Made by a program: the position numbers and the translations under genes. A DNA stretch of 64,000 nt, from positions 4,064,599 through 4,128,598 of the forward strand of contig NZ_CP145809.1 in assembly GCF_038049925.1 (NCBI RefSeq), written 5' to 3'. The DNA comes from Georgenia sp. M64 (GTDB lineage: Bacteria > Actinomycetota > Actinomycetes > Actinomycetales > Actinomycetaceae). The notes under the pieces were generated by a model, which worked only from the letters and a program-made list of their open reading frames with translations, was not told where the DNA came from and made no database searches. Below, in pieces: positions 50,901 to 59,091 of the stretch (the first letter of the stretch is position 1; every line of letters starts with the position of its first letter).

Positions 50901-50997
50901 GGCCCTGCCGGGCGACGCGACGGTGCCGTACTTCGGCCGGGTGAACTTCACCTCGGGCGGGTCCACCGTCGCCTCGACCCTGGTCTCGGTGGGCTGA
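47980..50997 (+). CDS. Large secreted subtilase (S8) with PA and pre-peptidase domains
   Basis: 1005 residues. Order: signal peptide (1-31), inhibitor I9-like prodomain (about 65-165), S8 catalytic domain with Asp207 (GIIDSGI), His278 (DGHGTHTAS) and Ser600 (SGTSMSSPH), a PA insertion between His and Ser (about 440-550), an Fn3-like subtilase tail (about 690-790), and a bacterial pre-peptidase C-terminal beta domain (about 850-945). This plan resembles plant-type subtilases. No anchor or LPxTG, so it should be released. The ATG follows GTAGGAGATCCATCG. Confidence 0.94.
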   Translation: MSASSRSRRRAAAAAATLGVVLAALPTAASAGYLPAVAAPAGLTLTGTADTGLTELAEDSAFEDGAYVVVMDDAPVAAYTGGVAGYAATRPAAGEKFDPTTAAANRYRGLLQKEQERVIAATGVEARQRFTDTVSGFSATLTAAQAEALAKQPGVLGVTPDDLMQPDTAVSPDVLGLSGEDGVWERLGGVENLRGGAGSGVVVGIIDSGIRPEHPSFADLGLRAAPATGWRGACETGEEEDFSCSDKLVGARFYAETFAANNDLAEYESLSPLDVDGHGTHTASTAAGNAGVEAVIDGVSYGEISGMAPAAQVAAYKVCWDSTTGGGCYGSDSVAAIEDAVADGVDVLNFSISGTLTNVLDPVELAFLGAAEAGVFVAASAGNSGPGVSTVAHPSPWITTVAASTHNVMEATLVTGDGQRYIGASVQGEITTDTQMVVSEDIPADGASVADAGLCVPGSLDPTGAAGKIVVCDRGVIARVDKSAAVEQAGGVGMVQLNVTESSLDADIHAVPSVHLSHTYRDAVRAYVRTAENPVGRILDTNEGTTTEVPEVAGFSSRGPSLAAGGDLLKPDVSAPGVSVLAGYSPELGGMDFNFVSGTSMSSPHIAGLAALVIQEHPRWSPMAVKSAMMTTADPHASATSSDPFASGAGFVDPREFLDPGLVYETSSQDWWDFLAGQGVVWGDGTPVSDNPVDASDLNLPSIAIGQLVGSQTVTRTITNVTGRTATFTAEITGLDGLDVTVSPETVTLKKGASAEVTITVAGTDATRMGAYAKGELVWTGSDGSSVGSPVVVRPVPASAPAIVTAPAGAGSVDIEILPGFSGTIGTDVDGLAAGEVTAATAPDTAGADGGAAITAGQVYSQDFTIGTDSPLVRIELRSTDPDGDDLDLFLTRKDSTEIVAAAATGAADEALTIDNFPSGEWTLHVQAWAVGDGSAEAEFDVRFFEVPDADTGNLTLDPSELVVARGEPATVTAALPGDATVPYFGRVNFTSGGSTVASTLVSVG

Positions 50998-51035
50998 GGC
51001 GGCACCACCGCACCAGCCGGCACCACCGCACCACC

Positions 51036-51072
51036 CCGCTGCCCCGTCGAGCCCGGCTCGGCGGGGCAGCGG
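51036..51072 (+). terminator. Subtilase gene terminator
   Basis: Arms CCGCTGCCCCG and CGGGGCAGCGG (11 bp) enclose a 15-base loop, 38 bases after the subtilase stop. GGCACCACCGCACC-type repeats stand just before it. Confidence 0.7.
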
Positions 51073-51214
51073 CGCGCTCGGGTCGTGGTCCGCGCGGCGG
51101 AGATCCTTCCGGCGAGCGGAATGCGCCGGTGTGCCCCAGTGTTGACCCTGGAGCCGACGACGTCGGCGCCCTGCTCGCGCGCGTGCGCGGGCGGCACACG
51201 ACCGTAGGACACCC

Positions 51215-51928
51215 GTGAGCGTCAGCACCGAGACCACCCGCCCGAGCGTGCCGGGCCTGCCGCCCTGGCGGCGGGCCCTGGTCGTCGTCGCGCACCCCGA
51301 CGACGAGTCCTTCGGCCTCGGCGCGGTCATCGACCGGCTCGTCAGCGCCGGGACGGCCGTCGAGGTCCTGTGCCTCACCCACGGCGAGGCCTCCACCCTC
51401 CACGGGGTCGAGGGCGACCTCGCCGTCCTGCGCGCCACCGAGCTCGACCGCGCGGCCGAGGCCCTCGGCATCAGCCGCACCGTCCTGCGCTCCTACCCCG
51501 ACGGTGGCCTCGCCGGTGTCGGCACGGAGCTGCTCACCGAGGAGGTGGTCGCGGCGCTCGGCGACGGCGACCTCCCCGACGCCCTCATCGCGTTCGACCC
51601 CAGCGGCATCACGGGCCACAGCGACCACCGGGCCGCGACGGACGCCGCCCTCGCCGCGGCCGCGCGCCTGGACCTGCCGGTCCTCGGCTGGACGCTGCCG
51701 GCCGACGTCGCCCGTGACCTCGCCGAGGAGTTCGGCGCCCCGTTCACCGGCCACGGCCCCGACGACGTCGACCTCGTCCTGCCGGTGACGCGTCGCCGTC
51801 AGCGGGTGGCCGCCGCGGCGCACGCCAGCCAGGTGCTGCCCGAGTCGGTGCTGTGGCGCCGCCTCGAGCTGCTCGGCGACGTCGAGCACCTGCGGTGGCT
51901 GCGACCCCCGGTAACGTCTCGGGCGTGA
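51215..51928 (+). CDS. PIG-L family deacetylase
   Basis: 237 residues. The zinc-site motif AHPDDES (26-32) and the distal HSDHR (in GITGHSDHRAATDAAL) are those of MshB/Mca/BshB-type N-acetylglucosaminyl deacetylases. MshB/Mca act in mycothiol metabolism, but this shorter protein could also act on a glycan or antibiotic precursor. It overlaps the next gene by 4 bp (GTGA). Confidence 0.88.
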   Translation: MSVSTETTRPSVPGLPPWRRALVVVAHPDDESFGLGAVIDRLVSAGTAVEVLCLTHGEASTLHGVEGDLAVLRATELDRAAEALGISRTVLRSYPDGGLAGVGTELLTEEVVAALGDGDLPDALIAFDPSGITGHSDHRAATDAALAAAARLDLPVLGWTLPADVARDLAEEFGAPFTGHGPDDVDLVLPVTRRRQRVAAAAHASQVLPESVLWRRLELLGDVEHLRWLRPPVTSRA

Positions 51929-52965
51929 CCCCCTTCCCCGACTCCTGCAGCGGGCTCAGCCTCGCCGCGGGCGAGGCCCTGGCGGGTACGGCGTCCACAG
52001 CCGCCGGCTACCTGCTGCTCGAGCACGGCGGCCCCTGGGGCGCGAAGGTCATGCGCGACGCCGTCTTCCCCGGCCCCGGCGGCGACGGGCTCGGAGGCCG
52101 CCTGCAGGAGCTCCTCACCCCGCTGGGCGTGACCCCCCTGCTGGTCCGGCGGTGCGGGGCCCGCCACGGCGTGCCGTCCCCTGCCACCGTCATGCTCGTC
52201 GCCCTCGGCGCGGCCGGTGGTCACGGCGCCCGCCGGCAGGTCACCCACCTCGGCGAGGTCGCCGGCTGGGACCTCGCCGCGGCGCTGGTGACGCTGCGCG
52301 CGGGGGACGTGCCGGACGGCTGGGAGCCGCTCGGCACCCAGTACCTCGTCTGCACCCACGCCAGGCGCGACCCGTGCTGCGGGCGCCTGGGACGGCCGCT
52401 GGCCGCCGCCCTCACCGCCTCGGTCCCGGACCGCACCTGGGAGGCGAGCCACCTCGGCGGGCACCGCCTCGCGGCCAACACCCTCGTGCTGCCGGAAGGG
52501 GTGGTGTACGGCCGCCTGACCCCGGCCGACGTCCCCTCCCTCATCGAGGCCCACGACGGCGGCCGGCTCCTCGTCGGTGCGCTCCGCGGACGGGCGGCGC
52601 TGCCACCGCCGCTCCAGGCCGCCGAGATCGGCCTGCGCCTCGCCACCGGGACCGACGCCGCGGGCGCGCTGACTCTGCTCGGCACGGCACCGACAACCGT
52701 TGCGCCGTCGGCCGGCGGCCCCGCGCCGGAGCCGGCCGCCCCCGCCGTGCACGACCCGGTCGCACCGGCCGCCTCGGGCCCGGCCCGGCCCCCGGTCGCT
52801 CCCTCCACCACCTGGGTGAGCCGGTGGGCCGCCGGGACACAGGTGTGGCGGGTGAGCGTGGACGTGCTGCCCGGCACCGGCGGACCCCGCCCGGCAAGCT
52901 GCGGGGACGAGCCCGTCGCGCCGGCTGTGCGCCACGAGGTCACCTCCGTCACCGCGGAGCCCTGA
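51925..52965 (+). CDS. Sucrase/ferredoxin-like family protein
   Basis: 346 residues of the Suc_Fer-like (thioredoxin-like ferredoxin) family. The motif CTHARRDPCCGRLGRPLAAAL, with C-x8-C-C pattern, and the later HLGGHRLAANTLVLPEGVVYGRL are characteristic and may bind a [2Fe-2S] cluster. An Ala/Pro-rich linker (about 255-300) precedes a C-terminal strand region. The GTG start lies in the GTGA overlap with PIG-L, yet TAACGT ends seven bases upstream, so it may also have its own leaderless promoter inside the deacetylase gene. Confidence 0.83.
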   Translation: MTPFPDSCSGLSLAAGEALAGTASTAAGYLLLEHGGPWGAKVMRDAVFPGPGGDGLGGRLQELLTPLGVTPLLVRRCGARHGVPSPATVMLVALGAAGGHGARRQVTHLGEVAGWDLAAALVTLRAGDVPDGWEPLGTQYLVCTHARRDPCCGRLGRPLAAALTASVPDRTWEASHLGGHRLAANTLVLPEGVVYGRLTPADVPSLIEAHDGGRLLVGALRGRAALPPPLQAAEIGLRLATGTDAAGALTLLGTAPTTVAPSAGGPAPEPAAPAVHDPVAPAASGPARPPVAPSTTWVSRWAAGTQVWRVSVDVLPGTGGPRPASCGDEPVAPAVRHEVTSVTAEP

Positions 52966-53008
52966 CCACGGCGGACGTCACCCCCGGGCCCCGCCGAGGC
53001 GTGGTCAC

Positions 53009-54208
53009 TCAGCGGCGGGGCGGCACCCGGCCCGCCCCGGCGGGGACCGGGAGCGGGGCGACGATCCGCAGCCGTTCGGCGACCGGCTCGACGAACCGCG
53101 CGAGCAGCGGGCCGACGACCGCGAGGACGAGGACGTACGCCGCGGCCACGGGGCCGATGGCGGGGGCGAGCGGCACGGCGAGCCCGGCGATGACCACGGA
53201 GAACTCCCCGCGGGGCACGAGGGCGGCGCCCGCGCGCAGCCGGCCCCGGCGGCGGACGCCGTCCCGCGCCGCGGCGAACCAGCCGGTGCCCATCTTCGTC
53301 CCGGTGGTCACCGCCGCGAGCGCGAGTGCCGCGGGGAGCACCGGCCACAGCGCGGCGGGATCGGTGGACAGGCCGAACGCGACGAAGAAGATGGAGGCGA
53401 AGAGGTCCCGGAGGGGGCTGAGGAGCCGGCGGGCCCGGTCCGCGAAGCTCGTCGGCACCGCCAGGCCGACGAGGAACGCCCCGACTCCGGCGCTGGCGCC
53501 CAGGCCCTGGGCGAAGCCGGCCACCAGCAACGTCAGGCCCATGAGCCGCAGCAGCACCAGCTCGTCGTCGTCGTGCGCGAGGAGCCGGCCCACCCGGTGC
53601 CCGCCACGGTGGGCCGCCAGGAGCACGAGGAGCACAGCGCCCAGGGCGAGCAGCACCCCGACCAGCGCCTGGAGCGGGCCGCCGCCGGCCAGGATCACCA
53701 CGAGCACCGGGAGGAACAGCGCCATCGCGATGTCCTCGATGACCAGGACCGAGAGGACGGCGGGTGTCTCGCGGTTGCCGAGCCGGTCGAGGTCGGTGAG
53801 GAGGCGGGCGACGATCCCGGAGGAGGAGATCCACGTGACGCCGCCGAGCGCGACCGCGGCCGGCCAGGGAAGGCCCAGGAGCAGCCCCGCGACGAGTCCC
53901 GGAGGGAAGTTCAGGAGCAGGTCGGTCAGGCCGGACGAGCTGTGCCGCCGCAGCGAGCCGATGAGCTCGGGCGCGGAGAACTCCAGACCGAGGGTGAGCA
54001 GGAGGAGGACGACGCCGATCTCGGCGCCGACGTCGACGAACGGCTCCGCCGCGTGCAGGGGCACCAGACCGCCGTCGCCGAACACGAGGCCGGCGAGGAG
54101 GTAGAAGGGGATGGGCGAGAGGCCCGCGGTGCGGGCGACGAGGCCGAGGACGGACAGACCGGCGAAGAGCGCACCGAGCTCGACGAGCAGCCTCGCGAGC
54201 TCGTCCAC
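53009..54208 (-). CDS. CPA2-family cation:proton antiporter (KefB/KhtU-like)
   Basis: 399 residues, about 12 hydrophobic helices and no C-terminal RCK domain. The membrane core contains GAEIGVVLLLLTLGLEFSAPEL, the ISSSGIVARLL helix and GASAGVGAFLVGLAVP, as in K+(Na+)/H+ antiporters. The GTG start follows AGGAAGCAGGG. Its regulatory RCK_C (TrkA_C) part is supplied by the separate gene just upstream (9 bp apart), the same division as KhtT/KhtU in Bacillus. Confidence 0.9.
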   Translation of the reverse strand: MDELARLLVELGALFAGLSVLGLVARTAGLSPIPFYLLAGLVFGDGGLVPLHAAEPFVDVGAEIGVVLLLLTLGLEFSAPELIGSLRRHSSSGLTDLLLNFPPGLVAGLLLGLPWPAAVALGGVTWISSSGIVARLLTDLDRLGNRETPAVLSVLVIEDIAMALFLPVLVVILAGGGPLQALVGVLLALGAVLLVLLAAHRGGHRVGRLLAHDDDELVLLRLMGLTLLVAGFAQGLGASAGVGAFLVGLAVPTSFADRARRLLSPLRDLFASIFFVAFGLSTDPAALWPVLPAALALAAVTTGTKMGTGWFAAARDGVRRRGRLRAGAALVPRGEFSVVIAGLAVPLAPAIGPVAAAYVLVLAVVGPLLARFVEPVAERLRIVAPLPVPAGAGRVPPRR

Positions 54209-54217
54209 CCCTGCTTC

Positions 54218-54703
54218 CTAGGCCGGCTCGTCGAGGAGCGCGCCGAGCTCGTGCAGGCCGGTCTCGCCGCCGATGGCGACGAGGACGTCGCCCCCGCGCA
54301 GCGACGCGTCGGGTCCGGGGGCGGTCACGACGTCGTCGCGCCGCACGATGGCGACGACCGAGCACCCCGTGCGCGTCCGGGCCTGGGTGTCGCCCAGCAC
54401 GGCCCCGTCGTAACGGCTGCCCGGCTCGACGGTCAGGCGCGCCGAGACCAGTCCCGGGACCTCCCGGGAGAGGTCGGCGAAGCGCTGGGTGACCCGCGGT
54501 GCGCCCATGAGCTCGGCGAGAGCGGTCGCCTCCTCCGCCTGGAGGTGGACCGTGTCGGTGGCCTCGTCCGGGTCGTCCTCGGCGTAGGAGAAGAGGTCCA
54601 CCTCGCCCTCGCGGTGGACGACGAGCCCGATGCTGCGGCCCTCGCGGGTGGACAGCTCGTAGCGGATGCCCACGCCGGGCAGAAGGGTCTCGACGATCTC
54701 CAC
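54218..54703 (-). CDS. KhtT-like TrkA_C regulatory subunit
   Basis: 161 residues. The N-terminal half (VEIVETLLPGVGIRYELSTREGRSIGLVVHREGEVDLFSY) is typical of KhtT-type proteins; the C-terminal half is an RCK_C/TrkA_C domain (LVSARLTVEPGSRYDGAVLGDTQARTRTGCSVVAIVRRDDVVTAPGPDASLRGGDVLVAIG). Probably gates the antiporter encoded downstream in response to a nucleotide or pH. The GTG start is supported by AGGATGAG. Confidence 0.88.
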   Translation of the reverse strand: MEIVETLLPGVGIRYELSTREGRSIGLVVHREGEVDLFSYAEDDPDEATDTVHLQAEEATALAELMGAPRVTQRFADLSREVPGLVSARLTVEPGSRYDGAVLGDTQARTRTGCSVVAIVRRDDVVTAPGPDASLRGGDVLVAIGGETGLHELGALLDEPA

Positions 54704-54840
54704 GGGCTCATCCTGCCAGGGACGCCCGACCACGGACGGGCCCCTCACGTCACAGGTGCGTGCCATCATGATGACGCCGGCCCGAGGCCCGTCCGCACGC
54801 CGGTCCCGCCCCCCGGCGGCCGCCGAGAGCCGAGGTCCTG

Positions 54841-56178
54841 ATGACAGCTCCGACCGCAGAACCGCCGACGCCGGTCCGGGCCGTCCCCGTCAGCGTCGTG
54901 CTCGTCGTCGTCGCCGCGTCGGTGACGGTCGCGGTGGTGGGACTCAACGCCGTCCAGGGGATCTTCGCGCCCACCTTCTTCGCCCTCACCCTGGTCATCG
55001 CCGGACGCCCGTTCCAGAAGTGGCTCGTGCGGGTGGGCTGGCCGCCGTGGCTCGCGGGGACGGCGGTGCTCCTGGGCCTGTACGGGCTCCTCCTCGTCCT
55101 CGTCGCCGGGACGGGCATCGCCGTCGCCCAGCTCTCCACTGCGCTGCCCCGCTACGCGGGCCGGTTCACCGGGATGTGGGACGAGGTCCTGCTCTGGCTC
55201 GAGGGCCTCGGCGTGGCGACCGGGCAGATCGACGACGCCCTCGACAGCTTCAGCGTGGACAGCCTGGTGGGCCTGGCCGGGAGCCTGCTCGACAGCCTCG
55301 GGGCGGCGTCGTCGCAGGTCCTGCTCCTGGTCATGATGATGTTCTTCATCAGCCTCGACGTCACGGCGGGCGCCCACCGCTGGGACCTGCTGCGCCGCGC
55401 GCGGCCCCTGCTGGCGGGGGCTCTGGCCGACTTCGCCCTGCGCGTGCGCCGGTACTGGGTGGTCAGCACGGCGTTCGGGCTGCTCGTGGCCGCCCTGGAC
55501 GTCGTGGCCCTGCTCGTCCTGGGCGTCCCGATGGCCCTGACCTGGGGGGTGTTCGCCTTCGTCACGAACTACATCCCCAACATCGGCTTCGTCATCGGCC
55601 TCATCCCGCCGGCGCTGCTCGCCCTCCTCGACGGCGACGTCGCCACGATGGTGTGGGTGATCGTCGTGTACTCGGTCGTCAACTTCACGATGCAGAGCGT
55701 CGTCCAGCCGAAGTTCGTCGGCGACGCCGTGGGCCTCAACCCGACCGTGACGTTCCTGTCCCTGGTGTTCTGGGCCCTCGTCGTCGGTCCGCTCGGGGCG
55801 ATCCTGGCCGTCCCGCTCACGCTCTTCTTCCAGGCGGTGCTCATCACCGCCGACCCCCGGGCGCACTGGCTCAACGCCTTCCTCGAGTCGGGCCGGGTGG
55901 CCGACGCCGAGACCGCCGCCGCCGCACCCCCGGCAGCCGACCTCACCGGCGCCACGCCCCCTGGGACGGCAGCCGACACCGGCGCACGTCCGGGTCACGT
56001 CGCCCCCGTGGCCGCACCCCGCGACGACCCCGCGCTACCCGGCGGTCCCGACGGCCCCGCGCCGTCCGCGAGCCGGACGGCGCCCCCGCCGGGCGCTGCG
56101 CCGGGTCCGGTGGTGGGTGTCACCGCCGCCGACGCCGGCCCGGCCGGCGCGCCCCCCGACCACGCCGGCACACCGTGA
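54841..56178 (+). CDS. AI-2E family transporter (TqsA/PerM-like)
   Basis: 445 residues. Eight-helix membrane domain of the UPF0118 family: VVLVVVAASVTVAVVGLNAVQGIFAPTFFALTL at the N-terminus and the conserved late block FVTNYIPNIGFVIGLIPPALLALL and QPKFVGDAVGLNPTVTFLSLVFWALVVGPLGAILAVPLTL. The last 95 residues are Ala/Pro-rich and disordered. Some members are Na+/H+ antiporters rather than autoinducer exporters, so the substrate is open. Its stop overlaps the RNase Z start (GTGA). Confidence 0.9.
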   Translation: MTAPTAEPPTPVRAVPVSVVLVVVAASVTVAVVGLNAVQGIFAPTFFALTLVIAGRPFQKWLVRVGWPPWLAGTAVLLGLYGLLLVLVAGTGIAVAQLSTALPRYAGRFTGMWDEVLLWLEGLGVATGQIDDALDSFSVDSLVGLAGSLLDSLGAASSQVLLLVMMMFFISLDVTAGAHRWDLLRRARPLLAGALADFALRVRRYWVVSTAFGLLVAALDVVALLVLGVPMALTWGVFAFVTNYIPNIGFVIGLIPPALLALLDGDVATMVWVIVVYSVVNFTMQSVVQPKFVGDAVGLNPTVTFLSLVFWALVVGPLGAILAVPLTLFFQAVLITADPRAHWLNAFLESGRVADAETAAAAPPAADLTGATPPGTAADTGARPGHVAPVAAPRDDPALPGGPDGPAPSASRTAPPPGAAPGPVVGVTAADAGPAGAPPDHAGTP

Positions 56179-57062
56179 CACGCGAGCTCGTCGTCCTCGG
56201 AACCGCCTCCCAGGTCCCCACCCGGACCCGCAACCACAACGGCTACCTCCTGCGCTGGGACGGGACGGGCTACCTCTTCGACCCCGGCGAGGGGACGCAG
56301 CGGCAGATGACCCACGCGGGTGTGGCGTCGTCGTCGGTCCACCACATCTGCCTCACCCACGTCCACGGCGACCACTGCTACGGGCTGCCCGGGGTCCTCT
56401 CACGCATGGCGCTGGACGGTGTCGAGCACCCCGTCCACCTGCACTACCCGGCGCAGGGCGAGGAGGTCGTGCGGGCGCTGGTGGCGGTCGCCACCCGCCC
56501 GCCGGACCTGCGGCTGCACCCGCACGGCTCGGCGGGTGAGGTCGCCGAGGGGCTGTCCGTGGCACCCCTGCGCCACCGGGTGGCCACCTTCGGCTACCGG
56601 CTGGCCGAGCCTCCCGGGCGGAGCCTCGTGCCCGAGCGGCTGGCCTCGGCGGGGATCGCGGGGCCCGACGTCGGCCGGCTGCTGCGCGAGGGGACCCTCC
56701 GCGGGACCGACCTGGCAGACGTCAGCGTCCCGCGGCCGGGACAGAGCTTCGCCCTGGTGATGGACACCGCACCGTGCGCAGGGGCCGAGGAGCTGGCCGA
56801 CCGGGTGACCGTGCTGCTCTGCGAGTCGACCTTCGCCGACGACGACGCCACGCTCGCGCACACCTACCTCCACCTCACGGCGGGCCAGGCGGGCGTGCTC
56901 GCGGCGACGGCCGGCGTCGCCCGGCTCGTCCTCACCCACTTCTCGTCGCGGTACCCCGACGTCGAGCTCCTCGTCCGGCAGGCCCGCGCCCGTGCCGGCG
57001 CGACCCCCGTGGTGGCCGCCACCGACCTCGACCGGTACGTCCTCCCGCCCCGCCGGGGCTGA
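56175..57062 (+). CDS. rnz: Ribonuclease Z-like MBL-fold nuclease
   Basis: 295 residues. Metallo-beta-lactamase motif THVHGDHCYGLPG (HxHxDH), with an aspartate in VMDTAPC and a final histidine in LTHFSSRY. The length fits tRNA 3'-processing endonuclease (RNase Z). The flexible-arm region is short, so it may be a RNase Z paralogue. The GTG start overlaps the upstream transporter stop, suggesting translational coupling to an unrelated gene. Confidence 0.9.
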   Translation: MTRELVVLGTASQVPTRTRNHNGYLLRWDGTGYLFDPGEGTQRQMTHAGVASSSVHHICLTHVHGDHCYGLPGVLSRMALDGVEHPVHLHYPAQGEEVVRALVAVATRPPDLRLHPHGSAGEVAEGLSVAPLRHRVATFGYRLAEPPGRSLVPERLASAGIAGPDVGRLLREGTLRGTDLADVSVPRPGQSFALVMDTAPCAGAEELADRVTVLLCESTFADDDATLAHTYLHLTAGQAGVLAATAGVARLVLTHFSSRYPDVELLVRQARARAGATPVVAATDLDRYVLPPRRG

Positions 57063-57086
57063 GCGCCGGCGGCTCTGAGCGCCGGC

Positions 57087-58190
57087 TCAGGCCCGGACGG
57101 TGCCCCATCGCTCCTCGATGCGGCCGAACCGCCACACCGCGACGCTGACGAGCCAGACCAGGACGAACGTGGCCACCAGGCCGTACCCGACGTAGGTCAT
57201 GTCCAGGGCGGCGACGGCACCGAGTGGTCCGCCGTCGACGTCGAAGGTCTCCGCGGCGAGCTGGCCCAGCACGACCGTGCCGATGCCCAGCGCCGCGACG
57301 ACCGAGATCACGGTGACCGTGAGGTTGTAGTAGACCTTGCGGACCGGACGCAGGAACGCCCAGCGGTAGGCGCGGGCCATGAAGATCCCGTCGGCGGCGT
57401 CGAAGAGGCTCATCCCGGCGGCGAAGAGGACCGGCAGGACGAGGATCGCGTACCAGGGCAGGGTGAACGCGGCGGTGCCGCCCGCCAGGACGAGCAGGGC
57501 CACCTGGGTGGCGGTGTCGAAGCCGAGGCCCATGAGCAGGCCCACGGGGTAGAGGTGCCAGGCCTTGGTCACCCGGCGCATGACGCGCGAGAGCAGCCGG
57601 GCGAGCAGCCCGCGGTTGTTGAGCAGGCGCTCCAGCTCGGCCTCGTCGAGCGGTGCCCCGCGCATCTCACGGAAGACCCTGACGATCCCCGAGACCGACC
57701 CGAGGTTCATGAGGCCGATGACGATGAGGAACGTCCCCGCGACGACCGTGCCGATGAGCCCGAGCGTCTGCTGGAGCTGGGAGCTCTCGTCCTGAACGGG
57801 GCCGGCCAGGACCCGCACGCCCAGGGCCAGCAGCAGCGAGAGCGCGAACACGACGCTGGAGTGGCCGAGCGAGAACCAGAACCCGGCACTGAGGGCCGGC
57901 CGCCCCTCGCCGACCAGCTTGCGGGTGGTGTTGTCGATCGCGGCGATGTGGTCCGCGTCGACGGCGTGCCGCACGCCCAGGAGGAAGGCGGTCACCCCGA
58001 GGCCGACCCCGAATACCCCGGTGGAGCCGACCGCGATCTGCTGCGGGGCGACGGCGAGGACGAGCACGCCCCAGCCGACGACGTTGAGGAGGACGACCAC
58101 CGCGGCCATGCCCGCGACGGAACGTCGCTCCGCGCCGGACCAGGAGCGCCGGGTGGTCGGCGTGCGGGGGCGGGTCAGCGTGTCGGGCAT
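57087..58190 (-). CDS. NiCoT-family nickel/cobalt permease
   Basis: 367 residues. The signature in helix 2, GVRHAVDADHIAAIDN, binds Ni2+/Co2+; the second conserved blocks are LGHSSVVF and GLGFDTATQ. About eight helices with a long cytoplasmic loop. The ATG follows CGGAAGGATCGCC. Cobalt uptake could support B12 and nickel uptake a hydrogenase or urease; neither pathway is in the window, though NrdJ and PduO use cobalamin. Monocistronic. Confidence 0.93.
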   Translation of the reverse strand: MPDTLTRPRTPTTRRSWSGAERRSVAGMAAVVVLLNVVGWGVLVLAVAPQQIAVGSTGVFGVGLGVTAFLLGVRHAVDADHIAAIDNTTRKLVGEGRPALSAGFWFSLGHSSVVFALSLLLALGVRVLAGPVQDESSQLQQTLGLIGTVVAGTFLIVIGLMNLGSVSGIVRVFREMRGAPLDEAELERLLNNRGLLARLLSRVMRRVTKAWHLYPVGLLMGLGFDTATQVALLVLAGGTAAFTLPWYAILVLPVLFAAGMSLFDAADGIFMARAYRWAFLRPVRKVYYNLTVTVISVVAALGIGTVVLGQLAAETFDVDGGPLGAVAALDMTYVGYGLVATFVLVWLVSVAVWRFGRIEERWGTVRA

Positions 58191-58270
58191 GGCGATCCTT
58201 CCGGCAGCGGGCGGGGGCGGCACGGGTGGGACGAGTGGGACGGAGTGTGGCAGGTGGGTGGGGCGGACCG

Positions 58271-59089
58271 TCAGACGAGCCGGGGGACGGACTGTGCGGC
58301 CATGGCCACGGCCACGAGGACGAGCAGCACCGTGAAGGCCAGGCTGAGCCGCTCCGGACGCACCCGGGTGACCACCCGGCTGCCCAGGAGGCTGCCGGCG
58401 ACCGCGGCCGCGGTGAACAGGCCGAGGACCGCCCAGTCCAGGCTCACCTCCTGCCCCAGGCGCGCGGCCAGGGAGGTGACGCTGTTGACGCTGATGACGA
58501 CGAGGGAGGTGCCCACGGCCACCGGCATCGGCAGGCGCAGCGCCAGCACGAGCGCCGGGACCGCCGCGAAGCCTCCGCCGACCCCGAAGAAACCTGTGAG
58601 GAGGCCGACCCCGGCGGCGGTGAGGACCAGGACGGCGGCCCGGCCGCAGTCGCAGCGCAGCGGCCGCAGGCTGAGGATCGGGCTCGTGCGCGCCTCGACG
58701 ACGGGCCCGCCGGCCCGGGCGGACCGGGCGGCGCTGCGCCTGCGGTGGGTCATCAGACCGGCGACCACCAGGAGCAGCCCGGCGAACGCAGCCAGGAGCA
58801 CCTGGGGGTCGACCCGCACGGACAGCAGCGACGCCGGGTACGCCCCGGCGACGCCGAGGAGCCCGAAGACCAGCCCCTGACCCAGCCGCACCCGGCCTGC
58901 CCGCAGGTGCGGGATCATCCCGATCGCGGTGGTGATCCCGACGATGATGAGCGAGCCGGTGGTGGCCGACCGCACGTCCTGGCCGAGGAGGTACACCAGT
59001 GCCGGGACGGTGAGGATCGAACCGCCGCCGCCGAGCGCCCCGAGGGTGATGCCGACGAGCAGGCCGAGCGGGATGGTCAGGGCGAGCAC
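58271..59089 (-). CDS. TauE/SafE family sulfite exporter-like permease
   Basis: 272 residues, two halves of about four helices, each starting with a Gly-rich turn (ITLGALGGGGSILTVPALVYLLG; LLTGFFGVGGGFAAVPALVLALRL), the TauE hallmark. The GTG at 59089 lies 2 bp after the stop of the dioxygenase-rhodanese gene. Expected role is export of sulfite or related sulfur anions produced by the upstream enzymes. An Arg/Cys loop (RPLRCDCGRAA) connects the halves. Confidence 0.9.
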   Translation of the reverse strand: MLALTIPLGLLVGITLGALGGGGSILTVPALVYLLGQDVRSATTGSLIIVGITTAIGMIPHLRAGRVRLGQGLVFGLLGVAGAYPASLLSVRVDPQVLLAAFAGLLLVVAGLMTHRRRSAARSARAGGPVVEARTSPILSLRPLRCDCGRAAVLVLTAAGVGLLTGFFGVGGGFAAVPALVLALRLPMPVAVGTSLVVISVNSVTSLAARLGQEVSLDWAVLGLFTAAAVAGSLLGSRVVTRVRPERLSLAFTVLLVLVAVAMAAQSVPRLV

Positions 59090-59091
59090 CG